DNA of 20,847 bases, taken from contig JAJYEK010000056.1 in NCBI GenBank assembly GCA_021785795.1, positions 1 to 20,847 on the forward strand. Direction: 5' to 3'. This document shows, piece after piece, positions 6,811 to 14,714 of the stretch. This stretch comes from Pseudomonadota bacterium. GTDB lineage: Bacteria; Pseudomonadota; Gammaproteobacteria; Acidiferrobacterales; UBA6901. Under the pieces are notes generated by a model. The model had not been told where the DNA came from. It did not search any database and was given only the letters and a program-made list of their open reading frames with translations. Every line of letters begins with the position of its first letter. Position 1 is the stretch's first letter. Both the position numbers and the translations under genes were made by a program.

Positions 6811-7311
6811 ATGCGTCATGACAGAGATCCGTGTGTAACGGTCCACGGCCGCGGTCGAGTTCGAATTCGGCTACCCGGGTCTTCCAGGGTGGTCCTGGTG
6901 CTGTTCCTGGCCGCGGCGGGCAGCCGTGCCGTGCAGGCGTCCCCGGCATTGATCCGTCCGGGCCTGTGGCGGGTGTCGGTGGCGTTGAATGCGCCCGGCG
7001 CCCCGCCGGGCGCGCAGCCATTCACGCAGGCGCGGTGCCTGACTCGCCATGATGTCCGGCACGCACGCGCCATACTTCAGGTGAATCCGGCGCACAGCCC
7101 CTGCCGGTTCGTGGATTTCCATCGCACCCACGGCAGCGTCAGCTGGGAGCTGCGATGCGACAGCCGTACTGAGGCGAGCGGTCATGTTCGCCTGGCCTAT
7201 GGACGCGACTGGTATCGAGGCGTGATTGCGATGCGCATCGATGTGCCGCAACGCGGGCCGCAGGCCGTGATGGAGCGAGTGAACGGCCGGCGTATCGGCG
7301 TTTGTCGCTAG
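6811..7311 (+). CDS. DUF3617 family secreted protein
   Basis: The 166-residue product begins with a basic leader and a hydrophobic stretch (VVLVLFLAAAG) ending in VQA-SP, a likely signal peptide after an unusually long n-region. The mature part has the DUF3617 pattern: RPGLWRVSVAL near its start, spaced cysteines C76, C98, C116 and C165 in contexts such as QARCLT, SPCRFVDFH and WELRCDS, then a glycine/tyrosine-rich strand pattern (GHVRLAYGRDWYRGVI). The family is periplasmic and of unknown function, and the cysteines probably form disulfides. ATG 6811 is preferred over GTG 6796 because GAGGA lies eight bases upstream. It appears to stand alone, with over 600 bases before the next gene. Confidence 0.75.
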   Translation: MRHDRDPCVTVHGRGRVRIRLPGSSRVVLVLFLAAAGSRAVQASPALIRPGLWRVSVALNAPGAPPGAQPFTQARCLTRHDVRHARAILQVNPAHSPCRFVDFHRTHGSVSWELRCDSRTEASGHVRLAYGRDWYRGVIAMRIDVPQRGPQAVMERVNGRRIGVCR

Positions 7312-7766
7312 CCGGTGATGCAGGCTGCCCCAGAGGACCGGGCGGTTGCTGTGCCAATTCGACCTCGCACACGCAGATGTCTCGGAGCCCTTTTCATGGC
7401 TGCTTCCATATTCCGCTGAAATGAGATGTGCCCGCGAGGCCAGACGGTTGTGGGCGTGCCCCGGCATTTTCCGTTCTTGTCATGCGTCCCTGCTACGAAA
7501 TCGGTCGTCGGGTTGGCAGGGTTTGTCTGCGCCATGGCTGGCGGGGCCAGTGGCGGCACCGGTATGCCTGCAGGGGCCGCCAGCTGAATGGACGCAACGG
7601 GCTGTTCCGGTTTCGCGGCTCAAGGCTGGATGAGGTTAAGGTCGCATCGTCATGTGTCCGACCGACCGGCAACGCATCCCGTCGTCGGCTGATAAGTATC
7701 ACGAAGGCGCTTGCGGAGTGGACGTACAGAAAGCCCGGCTTTTTGCCGCGAGATACCGCGTCAATC
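7312..7766. other. Intergenic stretch before the Cyc2-like promoter region
   Basis: Open frames exist on both strands (for example 7428-7937 plus, 7493-7828 minus), but their translations are low-complexity arginine/proline-rich sequence with no recognisable motif and no ribosome site. I see no RNA gene, repeat or mobile element here. Confidence 0.5.
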
Positions 7767-7780
7767 TTGACTTGGGTCAA
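7767..7780 (+). promoter_or_regulatory. FNR/DNR-type box upstream of the Cyc2-like gene
   Basis: TTGACTTGGGTCAA is a perfect TTGAC-N4-GTCAA palindrome. A TATCGT hexamer at 7803-7808 lies at the spacing expected for a class II FNR-type promoter (box centred near -41.5), which would give a leader of roughly 125 bases before ATG 7939. Confidence 0.65.
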
Positions 7781-7938
7781 AGTCGGCGTGATGGGGCTGG
7801 AGTATCGTCGCCCGCAAATTGGCCGCATCAGGCGGTGGATTGTCCGGAAACTGCCGGTTTGTCGATGTGCGTCGCGGTGTCAGGGGGCAGAGGCGACGGC
7901 ATCGGTCGGGTTCTGTCAACGAAGCAAGGGGGAATAAC

Positions 7939-9303
7939 ATGTCGAAGGTTTCTTTATCCAGAAGTCTGATCATTGCTGGCGGAGGCGCGATCGCTTTGCT
8001 GGCGCTGTCTTCGCAGGAGGCGCTTGCGGTGCCGAGCTATGCGCGCCAGACCGGCCTCGCCTGCGAAGTCTGCCATACGGTGTTCCCGGAACTCACGCCG
8101 TTCGGACGGCTGTTCAAGCTGAACGGCTATACGCTGACGGGTCTGCAGCAGATCGAGGCTGCCGGGGGCAAGTCGCTCAAGATCAATGCCGGGGCCCCGC
8201 TGTCGGTCATGCTTCAGGTCGGCATGTCGAACGAAGGCAAGCGCGCACCCGCATATCAGAATAACAATGTGGAATTCCCGCGCCAGCTGAGCCTGTTCTA
8301 TGCCGGCGAAATCTCGCCGCACATGGGCACGTTTATGCAGATCACCTATGAGCAGAAGGCGGCGGGCTCGAGCTTCCAGTGGGACAACACTGACGTTCGT
8401 TATGCCAATCATTTCACGATGTTCGGCCAGGACCAGATCTACGGTCTGACCCTGAACAACAACCCGTCGGTCGAAGATGTGTGGAATGACACCCCTGCCT
8501 GGGGCTATCCGTGGATCCACTCGGGCGAGCATCCGTATGATCATTATGCCAACGGTGCTCCCGGTTCGCCGCCGGATTCGATGCTCGACAGCCTGGGCGG
8601 CAATGTGGCCGGTCTCGGTGCATACACGCTCATCAACAATGACTGGTATGCCGCGCTGTCCTTCTATCGTACCGCAATCCAGGGCAACCTGGTCGAGCCG
8701 GTCGGGGCCGGCGGGGGCGGCTTGGCAGACACGCTCGACAGCATCAACGGGCTGGCGCCTTACTGGCGTCTGGCCTGGCAGCACCAGTTCGATGATTCGT
8801 ACTGGGAGATCGGCACGTTCGGCATGCAGACCAAGGGGCTTGACAGCGTAGGCGCGATCGACAAGTACACGGATGTCGGCGTGGATACGCAGTACGAGTT
8901 GCCGATAGGAATGGACCTGCTGGCGTTGCACGCGCAGTATCTGCACGAGAGCCAGGATTACGGCACGTCTGTAGCGGCTGGCAATGCCGCGGCGCCGACC
9001 TCCAATTCGAGCGATCACTTGAATGACGTTCATCTCGATGGCGCGATGCACTGGAGCCATGATTACGAGCTGATTCTGGCCTACGACAATTGGAGCGGCA
9101 ATTCGGACGCGACGCTGTACTCCTGGACCAATAACCTGTCCGGCAGCCCGGACACGGCCTACTGGACCGCAGAGGCGGACTACCTGCCCTGGGAGAACAC
9201 CAAGCTCGGATTGCAGTACCGTGCCTACACCAAGTACGTGGGCTCGACGACTGATGTCTCGAACGACAACTACACCTTCCTGTACGGCTGGTTTGCGTGG
9301 TAA
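7939..9303 (+). CDS. Cyc2-like fused monoheme cytochrome c-porin, outer membrane
   Basis: The 454-residue product has a signal peptide (cleavage after about residue 30, EALA), then a single heme c site C42-E-V-C45-H46 within PSYARQTGLACEVCHTVFPE and LTPFGRLFKLNGY. This opening is typical of Cyc2-like proteins, in which a heme-binding domain plugs an outer-membrane beta barrel. The remaining 380 or so residues show alternating aromatic/polar strand patterns (FMQITYEQK, YELILAYDNW, YTFLYGWFAW), and the chain ends in tryptophan, a usual barrel-assembly signal. Cyc2 of Acidithiobacillus and Zetaproteobacteria oxidises extracellular Fe(II), but many homologues lack a proven substrate. ATG 7939 has AGGGGG about seven bases upstream; further upstream codons lack signal features. 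The promoter carries an FNR/DNR-type box. The following gene may be functionally linked. Confidence 0.82.
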   Translation: MSKVSLSRSLIIAGGGAIALLALSSQEALAVPSYARQTGLACEVCHTVFPELTPFGRLFKLNGYTLTGLQQIEAAGGKSLKINAGAPLSVMLQVGMSNEGKRAPAYQNNNVEFPRQLSLFYAGEISPHMGTFMQITYEQKAAGSSFQWDNTDVRYANHFTMFGQDQIYGLTLNNNPSVEDVWNDTPAWGYPWIHSGEHPYDHYANGAPGSPPDSMLDSLGGNVAGLGAYTLINNDWYAALSFYRTAIQGNLVEPVGAGGGGLADTLDSINGLAPYWRLAWQHQFDDSYWEIGTFGMQTKGLDSVGAIDKYTDVGVDTQYELPIGMDLLALHAQYLHESQDYGTSVAAGNAAAPTSNSSDHLNDVHLDGAMHWSHDYELILAYDNWSGNSDATLYSWTNNLSGSPDTAYWTAEADYLPWENTKLGLQYRAYTKYVGSTTDVSNDNYTFLYGWFAW

Positions 9304-9343
9304 CGGACATCTGACGAAGCAGCAGAACGCATCTTGAGCGGAA

Positions 9344-9373
9344 TTCGCGGGCATCGTATCGGGTGCCCGCGAA
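9344..9373 (+). terminator. Hairpin after the Cyc2-like gene
   Basis: A ten-bp perfect stem TTCGCGGGCA (9344-9353) and TGCCCGCGAA (9364-9373) with a ten-base loop begins about 40 bases after the stop codon. There is no T-run, so termination is probable but not classical; it may also protect the 3' end of the mRNA. Confidence 0.55.
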
Positions 9374-9802
9374 GACCGCCAAAGAAGCGAAGGACCTGAA
9401 GATGGGACGCGGCCTTGCAATCGGCAGCCGGGTGGCATCGATCCCTTGGAGGTCGCAACACCACGAGGCCTGAATCGTGCGCCCTGCTTCCCCGGCATCT
9501 GGGGAGAGGAGAGAGGGGTCCGGGCCGAGCGCTCCCCCGGCTCTCTGGGGGCTGCTGGCAGGGAGGCCCAGGCAACGTACTAAGGACTGCTGTCCAGAAG
9601 TGCTTTAAGTCATTGTTTGGAAGTGTGTTGTTGAATCTGAGGGGCGAAGAGCTCGAGATCTGCTACCGATGTGCCGGACCGTATATTTTTGGGGAGGTCG
9701 AGGCAGGCGTACATTGGTGGGCGGGGATTTAGATCTGTGATAAATTGCTTGCGTGTCGTTTAGTGATTAATTGTGCCGTACAAAAATGAAAGGGGTAATA
9801 AC
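9374..9802 (+). other. Intergenic region with AT-rich promoter-like end
   Basis: No convincing gene: the frame at 9415-9732 has no motif and no ribosome site. The last 100 bases (from about 9690) are distinctly AT-rich against the GC-rich background, with candidate -10-like hexamers around 9737-9766, and probably carry the promoter of the gene at 9803. Confidence 0.4.
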
Positions 9803-10216
9803 ATGCGCAAATTTATTATGGTGTCGTTTTTTGCAGGACTAATGGCAGCTTCCGTAAGCGCGGCATTTGCGGCGGGTCCGCACAGCGTAACCGTGATCAT
9901 CCATCCCGAGCCTGGGTTCTATGTTCGCGAGAGCGGCAAGGCTGTACTGACGGCGGAAGGCGACAAGACCCGGGTTGTGGTAACGCTCCGGGGCGAACCA
10001 AAGGGGGCGGTTGAACCCATTCATATTCATGAGGGCGTGTGCGGCCACATCAATCCGAAGCCGACATGGGGGCTCAACATGCTCCGCAATGGGCGGTCGG
10101 TGACCGTGGTCCCGGTTTCGCTGGAAACCCTGCTCAAGGGCAAGTACGCGATCAATGCGCACAAGAGCCCCAAGGAGCTGACCGTCTACGTAGCCTGCGG
10201 TAACATCACCGAATAG
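9803..10216 (+). CDS. Small secreted protein with SodC/CHRD-like motifs
   Basis: The 137-residue product starts with a signal peptide (hydrophobic 5-23, cleavage near AFAAG). The mature domain of about 113 residues is beta-rich and contains PIHIHEGVCGHINP (H74, H76, C80, H82), MLRNGRSVTVVPVSLETLLK, YAINAHKS (H120) and VYVACGNI (C132). HxHEGxCG and a closing ACGxI recall Cu,Zn superoxide dismutase and CHRD domains, where the two cysteines form a disulfide; the metal-binding loop and catalytic arginine region of SodC are absent. ATG 9803 is chosen for its AAAGGGG ribosome site and immediate signal peptide. A strong terminator follows, and the gene sits downstream of the Cyc2-like gene with its own probable promoter. 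The family is not recognised by name; copper binding is speculation. Confidence 0.7.
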   Translation: MRKFIMVSFFAGLMAASVSAAFAAGPHSVTVIIHPEPGFYVRESGKAVLTAEGDKTRVVVTLRGEPKGAVEPIHIHEGVCGHINPKPTWGLNMLRNGRSVTVVPVSLETLLKGKYAINAHKSPKELTVYVACGNITE

Positions 10217-10252
10217 CGATCCGGTTATCGCAGAAGTTTTGGTTGGTCAATG

Positions 10253-10286
10253 AACCTCCGGGCACCGCGCCCGGAGGTTTTGTTTT
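10253..10286 (+). terminator. Rho-independent terminator
   Basis: The 11-bp stem AACCTCCGGGC (10253-10263) and GCCCGGAGGTT (10269-10279) with a five-base loop is followed directly by TTGTTTT. It is about 37 bases after the stop of the secreted protein gene and separates it from the convergent ArsR-type gene. Confidence 0.9.
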
Positions 10287-10331
10287 AGGGCGATTCCGAA
10301 CAGGCCGATCCGGCCGGCGGCCGTTTCCTGC

Positions 10332-10640
10332 TCATAGCGGACCTGCCGCCATCAGTATTGACTCCAGCAAGCCGGGGAAGCAGGCATCCAGATCGTCCCG
10401 CCGCAGCGAATTGATATACTGGGTTCCCTCAGGCTGCATCCGGATAATTCCCGATTCCCTCAGCACTCTGAAGTGATGCGAGGCCGTGGACTTGGCCACC
10501 GGCAGGCCAAAGGTTCCGCACGGTTTTGCGCCTTCCGACACGAGGCGTTGGACGATCAGCAATCTGACCGGATCGCTCAGAGCATGCAGGACCGCCGTCA
10601 AGTCCAGGTTTCTTCGCGAAGGATGATGTAACACGCGCAT
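10332..10640 (-). CDS. ArsR/SmtB-type winged-helix transcription regulator
   Basis: The 102-residue product is a small winged-helix DNA-binding protein. It contains LTAVLHALSDPVRLLIVQRL (14-33), the usual ArsR helix, then the recognition region AKSTASHHFRVLRESGII (49-66) and the wing RMQPEGTQYINSLRRDDL. There are cysteines at 41 and 87 but no classic CxC metal site, so it may sense a thiol- or redox-active compound or act as a plain repressor. The ATG at 10640 is preferred because relatives begin close to this MRVLHHPxR segment; ATG 10664 is the alternative and neither has a clear ribosome site. It is divergent from the quinone oxidoreductase gene, a common pairing in which the regulator represses the oxidoreductase. 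Confidence 0.85.
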   Translation of the reverse strand: MRVLHHPSRRNLDLTAVLHALSDPVRLLIVQRLVSEGAKPCGTFGLPVAKSTASHHFRVLRESGIIRMQPEGTQYINSLRRDDLDACFPGLLESILMAAGPL

Positions 10641-10679
10641 GTTTGCATTATCGCATGGATGCATGATAGTGTTCCATTG

Positions 10680-10695
10680 TTCGATAAATTACGAA
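10680..10695. promoter_or_regulatory. Candidate operator between the divergent ArsR-type and oxidoreductase genes
   Basis: The interrupted palindrome TTCGATAAATTACGAA has TTCG/CGAA arms around an AT core. It lies 40 bases upstream of the regulator start, in an AT-rich island holding candidate -10 elements for the minus strand. ArsR family operators are typically such imperfect AT-rich palindromes. Confidence 0.4.
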
Positions 10696-10836
10696 CAAAA
10701 GGAAGGGCGGCTGATTCCCCGATGTTGCATGCGCCGGACATTCTTTGCAGCAATGGAGCGGCATGCGAAGGACTCGAGCGCTCAGCGCGACTGCGTTTCC
10801 GTTATTGTCTGTCTGGCCACACATAAAGGAGGTTCC

Positions 10837-11811
10837 GTGGCGTACGTGATGCGCATCCACAAGACTGGTGGCGCCGAAGTGCTCAGCTGGGAAGCGGCCT
10901 CAGTGGGCAAGCCGGGACGGGGCGAGGTCCGGTTGAAGCACACCGCAGTCGGCTTGAATTTCATCGATATTTACCACCGAACCGGGCTTTATCCGGTGCC
11001 GCTGCCGACGGTTCTCGGTCTGGAGGCAGCCGCAGTAGTGCTAGAAGCCGGACCGGAGGTGACCGAACTCGGCCCCGGGGACCGTGTCGCTTATGCCTCT
11101 GCGCCGATGGGGGCCTATTCGGAAGAGCGGCTAATGCCCGCGGATCGCCTCGTTAAGCTTCCTGCTTCCATTTCCGACCAAGAGGCGGCTGTCCTGATGC
11201 TAAAGGGCATGACCGCCCAGTTCCTGTTGCGCCGCACCTACCCGGTCAGGACGGGGGATACCATCCTGATCCACGCTGCCGCCGGCGGAGTCGGGCTCAT
11301 TGTCTGCCAGTGGGCATCGGCCCTGGGTGCTACGGTGATCGGTACCGTGGGCAGTGAGGAAAAAGCGATCGTGGCGCGGGCACACGGCTGTACCCACCCG
11401 ATACTCTACAGACGCGAGGATTTCGTGCAGCGGGTCCGGGACATCACGGCCGGCCGTGGTGTGGATGTTGTATACGACTCGGTCGGGCGCGACACATTCA
11501 TGAAATCGCTCGATTGCCTGCGACCACTGGGGATGATGGTCTCGTTCGGCCAATCCTCGGGATCCATCCCGCTGTTTGACCTAGGGCTGCTCTCGGCCAA
11601 AGGTTCGTTGTTTCTCACCCGGCCGTCGCTTGTCTCCTACACTGCCAGGCGTGAAGACCTGCTGGCGTCCGCCAAAGAGCTGTTTGGAATGGTGGAGGCG
11701 GGCAAGGTGAAAGTCGCAATCGGACAGACGTACCCGTTGCGGGAAGCGGCCCGCGCCCACCGCGATCTGGAAGCGCGCAGAACCACCAGCGCGACAGTGA
11801 TGACGGTGTAA
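10837..11811 (+). CDS. NADPH:quinone oxidoreductase, zeta-crystallin-like (QorA type)
   Basis: The 324-residue product belongs to the medium-chain dehydrogenase/reductase superfamily, quinone oxidoreductase branch. The N-terminal GroES-like part has LKHTAVGLNFIDIYHRTGLY (33-52) and LPTVLGLEAAAVV, without the zinc-binding cysteine/histidine set of alcohol dehydrogenases. The nucleotide-binding part shows ILIHAAAGGVGLIVCQWA (143-160), then GRGVDVVYDSVGRDTF and a closing REAARAHRDLEARRTTSATV. It would reduce quinones with NADPH. GTG 10837 is chosen as start because AAAGGAGG lies just upstream and the length then equals that of E. coli QorA-like proteins; ATG 10849 is an alternative. The in-frame upstream extension to 10639 crosses the promoter region and is not coding. 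Confidence 0.9.
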   Translation: MAYVMRIHKTGGAEVLSWEAASVGKPGRGEVRLKHTAVGLNFIDIYHRTGLYPVPLPTVLGLEAAAVVLEAGPEVTELGPGDRVAYASAPMGAYSEERLMPADRLVKLPASISDQEAAVLMLKGMTAQFLLRRTYPVRTGDTILIHAAAGGVGLIVCQWASALGATVIGTVGSEEKAIVARAHGCTHPILYRREDFVQRVRDITAGRGVDVVYDSVGRDTFMKSLDCLRPLGMMVSFGQSSGSIPLFDLGLLSAKGSLFLTRPSLVSYTARREDLLASAKELFGMVEAGKVKVAIGQTYPLREAARAHRDLEARRTTSATVMTV

Positions 11812-12123
11812 AGCTTGCGCCTGCCGGGGACGCCGTGATCCGGGTACGGGGCATGGCGAGAAATTGTTCGTATGGCGCCTCGTGAATTACCGCACCGTAT
11901 CATCGCGCCATTCCAGCTTCTCCCGGGATGAGCGCGGGCGTCCGGAGCCGCGGTCAGGGCATGACGAACCCGGCGACGGACTGCGACTCCGGAAGCATCG
12001 CAGACCCCCGACAGAACGGCATCCATCGCGGCAGCGTAATTGGCCATTGCTCCGCGACGCGGTAACCCGCCGGTTTCATGCCGGGCGTCCCGGGTTTCTT
12101 TCCCGGGCGGACTGTTCCTTGGG
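11812..12123. other. Spacer between convergent oxidoreductase and DUF2249-hemerythrin genes
   Basis: No gene is supported. A CCCGGG-T3CT3-CCCGGG hairpin at 12089-12107 near the 3' end of the minus-strand gene may help end its transcript. Otherwise I see nothing. Confidence 0.5.
12089..12107 (-). terminator. Short GC hairpin after the minus-strand hemerythrin gene
   Basis: CCCGGG (12089-12094) and CCCGGG (12102-12107) pair across a seven-base loop, 17 bases beyond the stop of the DUF2249-hemerythrin gene. There is no U-tract, so it is only a tentative terminator. Confidence 0.3.
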
Positions 12124-12855
12124 CTATTCCTTTGCATGAGGTGCGCCGGCCTCAGGGAGGGCGAGGCGGGTGCGGACCTGCAGGATGAGATGATCTGCCT
12201 CCGGGCACCTGCCTAGCAGGGCCTCCCACAGCGGGAAGAGGCGGGTTTCCTCGCGGTGTTCATGCTTGGACAAAGCTGCAGCCAGCAGCCCGAACCAGAT
12301 TTCTGCTTCAGCCGTATCGGGCGACGCCTCCTGGAAGAGCTCTTCGATCAGAGCTGCCAGTCGCAAGATGTCCTGGTGTTCGCGCAGCATCGTAGTGACC
12401 GGGTTGTCCTCCTGCGGCTCGTACAGAGACGGGAAGGCTGGTGCGAGCACATCGTTCTCCACACCAATGTGGCGCCGCAGGCCCTGCAGAAAATCAAGCG
12501 TCTCCGCAGCAGCGGCGCCGGCCCCGACCGTGCGGAGCCGTGTCAGCGTCTGTGCCAATGACCCGTCCAGCCGCTCATGATCGCGACTGAGGATATCCTG
12601 GAGCGATACCGCCTCGGTGTCTTGCCGCGGCCATATGGACACTTTCCACAGCTGCTGTTCGCGCACGCACGTCCATCGCAGCCGGTTGCGCAACTGCAAC
12701 TGCAGCTGGTTGAGGAGCAGCGCCGGATCTTCGTCGGTAACGAGGATCACCTCCATGCCGCGTTCCAGCTCCCTGAGCGCGTAGAATGCGTAGGTATGTG
12801 CCGGCATTCCAGGCGGGGCAGTGCGAAGGTCCAGGTAGCGAATATTGGTGCTCAT
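12124..12855 (-). CDS. DUF2249-hemerythrin fusion protein
   Basis: The 243-residue product has two domains. Residues 5-75 are a TusA-like DUF2249 domain (YLDLRTAPPGMPAHTYAFYA, then LERGMEVILVTDEDPALLLN, QLRNRLRWTCVREQQLWKVSI). Residues 86-225 are a hemerythrin/HHE four-helix bundle with likely di-iron ligands at H93, H129, E133, H160 and H198 or H200, in RDHERLD, RRHIGVENDVLAPAF, LREHQDIL and SKHEHREETRLFPL. DUF2249 and hemerythrin genes are often found together in denitrifiers and NO-stress clusters; the fusion puts an oxygen- or NO-binding di-iron site on a TusA-like partner-binding domain. It is last in a row of minus-strand genes, 106 bases after sirB2-like, and may share their transcript. 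Start ATG 12855 has only a weak ribosome site. Confidence 0.85.
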   Translation of the reverse strand: MSTNIRYLDLRTAPPGMPAHTYAFYALRELERGMEVILVTDEDPALLLNQLQLQLRNRLRWTCVREQQLWKVSIWPRQDTEAVSLQDILSRDHERLDGSLAQTLTRLRTVGAGAAAAETLDFLQGLRRHIGVENDVLAPAFPSLYEPQEDNPVTTMLREHQDILRLAALIEELFQEASPDTAEAEIWFGLLAAALSKHEHREETRLFPLWEALLGRCPEADHLILQVRTRLALPEAGAPHAKE

Positions 12856-12961
12856 GGCTTCGCGTCAGGTCGGATCCGGCCGTGCCGGGTGTTGGGGGGC
12901 CACCGGTTCGCGCAATCGCAGCATGGTCGCGCGATCATATTCTGCCACGAGGCGCCGGAAT

Positions 12962-13357
12962 TCAGCCGGCGCGGGCGCACAGCATCCGAAACGGCGCCGG
13001 ACTGCGTGTCAGCGCCACGGCGATGATATAACCTGCTACCAGCAGCGCCCCAACCCAGGCCATTACCCGTATGCTCCGGGTCTTGCCACGCTTGAGCGCA
13101 ACCGTCCCGAGCCCGATGTAGACGATAACCCCGAGCGTCTTCGCGGTAAGCCAGCCGTCAACGAAGGGATATTGGCGGATCTTGATGGCAAGGGCGGCTC
13201 CGGACACGAGCAGAACCGTATCGACGACGTGGGGGGCAATCCGGACCCACCGCGCTTTCAACAGGGGCGAGCCCGTCATCATCCAGACTCCACGTACGGC
13301 GAATCCGGTGACCGTCAGGATGACGCACGAAACATGGGTTACGAGCATGATGCCCAT
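12962..13357 (-). CDS. SirB2 family membrane protein
   Basis: The 131-residue product has four membrane helices and the SirB family landmarks: MLVTHVSCVILTVTGFAVRG, WVRIAPHVVDTVLLVSGAAL, QYPFVDGWLTAKTLGVIVYI and GTVALKRGKTRSIRVMAW. The family was first named as an up-regulator of Salmonella invasion genes, but its chemistry is unknown; the conserved histidines suggest cofactor binding. The ATG at 13357 overlaps the TGA of the preceding gene by one base (TGATG), and GGAGG lies at 13370-13366, so translation is coupled. Being in one operon with a hemerythrin and an NnrS-like protein argues for a respiratory or NO-related role. Confidence 0.8.
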   Translation of the reverse strand: MGIMLVTHVSCVILTVTGFAVRGVWMMTGSPLLKARWVRIAPHVVDTVLLVSGAALAIKIRQYPFVDGWLTAKTLGVIVYIGLGTVALKRGKTRSIRVMAWVGALLVAGYIIAVALTRSPAPFRMLCARAG

Positions 13358-14697
13358 CAGCCGCACCTCCCAGCCAGATTTTTCCCGTACAGCCGGTACG
13401 CGCTGAACAGATTTGCCCATAGCAGCAGATTTGACAATCCCAATGCTGCCGCGCCCGGATAGGTCAGCAGGCCGGGCAGCCAGGGCGCACCGGTCAGCAG
13501 TAGCAGAGCGGCGACATGCAGGTCCAACTGGATGCCGGCACGCCGGTCGGGGATGATCTCTTTCATGTTCGGCAGCTTGCCCCGTCCTCCGGCGCTGGCC
13601 TGCAGGTGCAGCCAGACTAAAAATGGCACGATTTTGTATAGCATGCCGCTGATTACCGAGGCACCAAAGCCGAAGATCACGAGGATTCCCCAGCTTAGCT
13701 CGACCGGGGGCGGAACAGCGCCGGGATTCCACAGGGCTGTCCACCCGATCAGCACGCTGCCGAGCAGGCTGGCCATGCCGATGCGCCAAAATCGCACGGT
13801 GACGTCCGGCATCTCGCGTCGCCGCCGCCGCTGGAGCGCCAGCGTCGTGACCGCAAAAAGGGCGAAACCAAGCCCCAGCAGAGATGCCAGTGCGGCTAAG
13901 ACGTCGCGTGCTGGAACCGAGCCGGTCCCGATCCAGCGAGCCAGAGACCACAACGACAAAGTCGCGAAGGTCAGTCCGGGAAGCCAGGCGGCAAGGTTGC
14001 GAGGGTAGGGCGGTGTTGTCTGAAACATGGGGACGACCTGGAATCCGACGCTGACGACGAGGAGCCCCACCCATCCCATCAGACCCCAGACAAGGTGCAG
14101 GGCCGTGATCCGCGGCACGGCGAGCCGCAGTTGCCAGGCGCGTGCCCCTCCAAGCAGCAGACCCAGGCATACCGTCACGGTGAGTGCAGCGATGGAGTAG
14201 CGCATGCCACGGACTGTAATGGTTGCATTGCGGGCGCGCACCAGACTGTCTGCGGCAGCGCCGACGAATACGATAAAAGCCGCCGCGAGCAGCATCAGGG
14301 CGAGGCGCAGCATCCGGACATGCCTGAAAAGGAATCCGTCCACGAGCGCCAGGGTTCCCAGACCCAACAACGCATGCACCGTGCCGGACACGATAAGCAC
14401 GTGCCGGATGGGCGCGCCGGCAACGACCGGCAGAATCTGCATCAGGGAGCCGACCATGACCATGGCCAGAAAACCGAGCGTCATGAGATGCGTCAAGGCC
14501 AGCGTTCCGGCTGACCAGCGTGAAATCCAGATTCCGGTTCCCTCGAACAGCACAACCAGCGCAGCAGCGACTCCGAACAGTGGAGCGGCCAGAAAGAACC
14601 GCATCGGAACGGAGATCGGCGGGGCCTGCTCGAATGACACCACTGCCGGGCGCGCCAGTCCGGGGCGGCGCTGCGGGCCGGAATTCTCCAACGGCAT
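13357..14697 (-). CDS. 12-helix NnrS-like/oxidase subunit I-like membrane protein
   Basis: The 446-residue product is an integral membrane protein with about 12 helices. Helix 2 region reads LTHLMTLGFLAMVMVGSLMQ followed by ILPVVAGAPI (H70, P90), the same signature as the small proteins at 620 and 1500. Weaker versions recur in the middle (TALHLVWGLMGWVGLLVVSV, GFQVVPMF) and near the C-terminus (LSWGILVIFGFGASVISGML, YKIVPF), suggesting three repeats of a four-helix unit. It is distinct from the canonical NnrS encoded at 15260. ATG 14697 lies 17 bases after the hemerythrin stop; a GTG at 14718 in frame overlaps that stop (GTGA) and may be the true start. It overlaps the SirB2 gene by one base. 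Heme or copper binding and NO protection are inferences from NnrS. Confidence 0.7.
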   Translation of the reverse strand: MPLENSGPQRRPGLARPAVVSFEQAPPISVPMRFFLAAPLFGVAAALVVLFEGTGIWISRWSAGTLALTHLMTLGFLAMVMVGSLMQILPVVAGAPIRHVLIVSGTVHALLGLGTLALVDGFLFRHVRMLRLALMLLAAAFIVFVGAAADSLVRARNATITVRGMRYSIAALTVTVCLGLLLGGARAWQLRLAVPRITALHLVWGLMGWVGLLVVSVGFQVVPMFQTTPPYPRNLAAWLPGLTFATLSLWSLARWIGTGSVPARDVLAALASLLGLGFALFAVTTLALQRRRRREMPDVTVRFWRIGMASLLGSVLIGWTALWNPGAVPPPVELSWGILVIFGFGASVISGMLYKIVPFLVWLHLQASAGGRGKLPNMKEIIPDRRAGIQLDLHVAALLLLTGAPWLPGLLTYPGAAALGLSNLLLWANLFSAYRLYGKNLAGRCG

Positions 14698-14714
14698 TTT
14701 CCGTGGGTCGAATG

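Noticed and set aside
7428..7937. Plus-strand open frame before the Cyc2-like gene
   Set aside because: No ribosome site, biased arginine-rich composition, and it covers the candidate promoter of the next gene.
7954..9498. Long minus-strand open frame opposite the Cyc2-like gene
   Set aside because: It mirrors a gene with signal peptide, heme motif and barrel strands; the antisense translation has no recognisable features.
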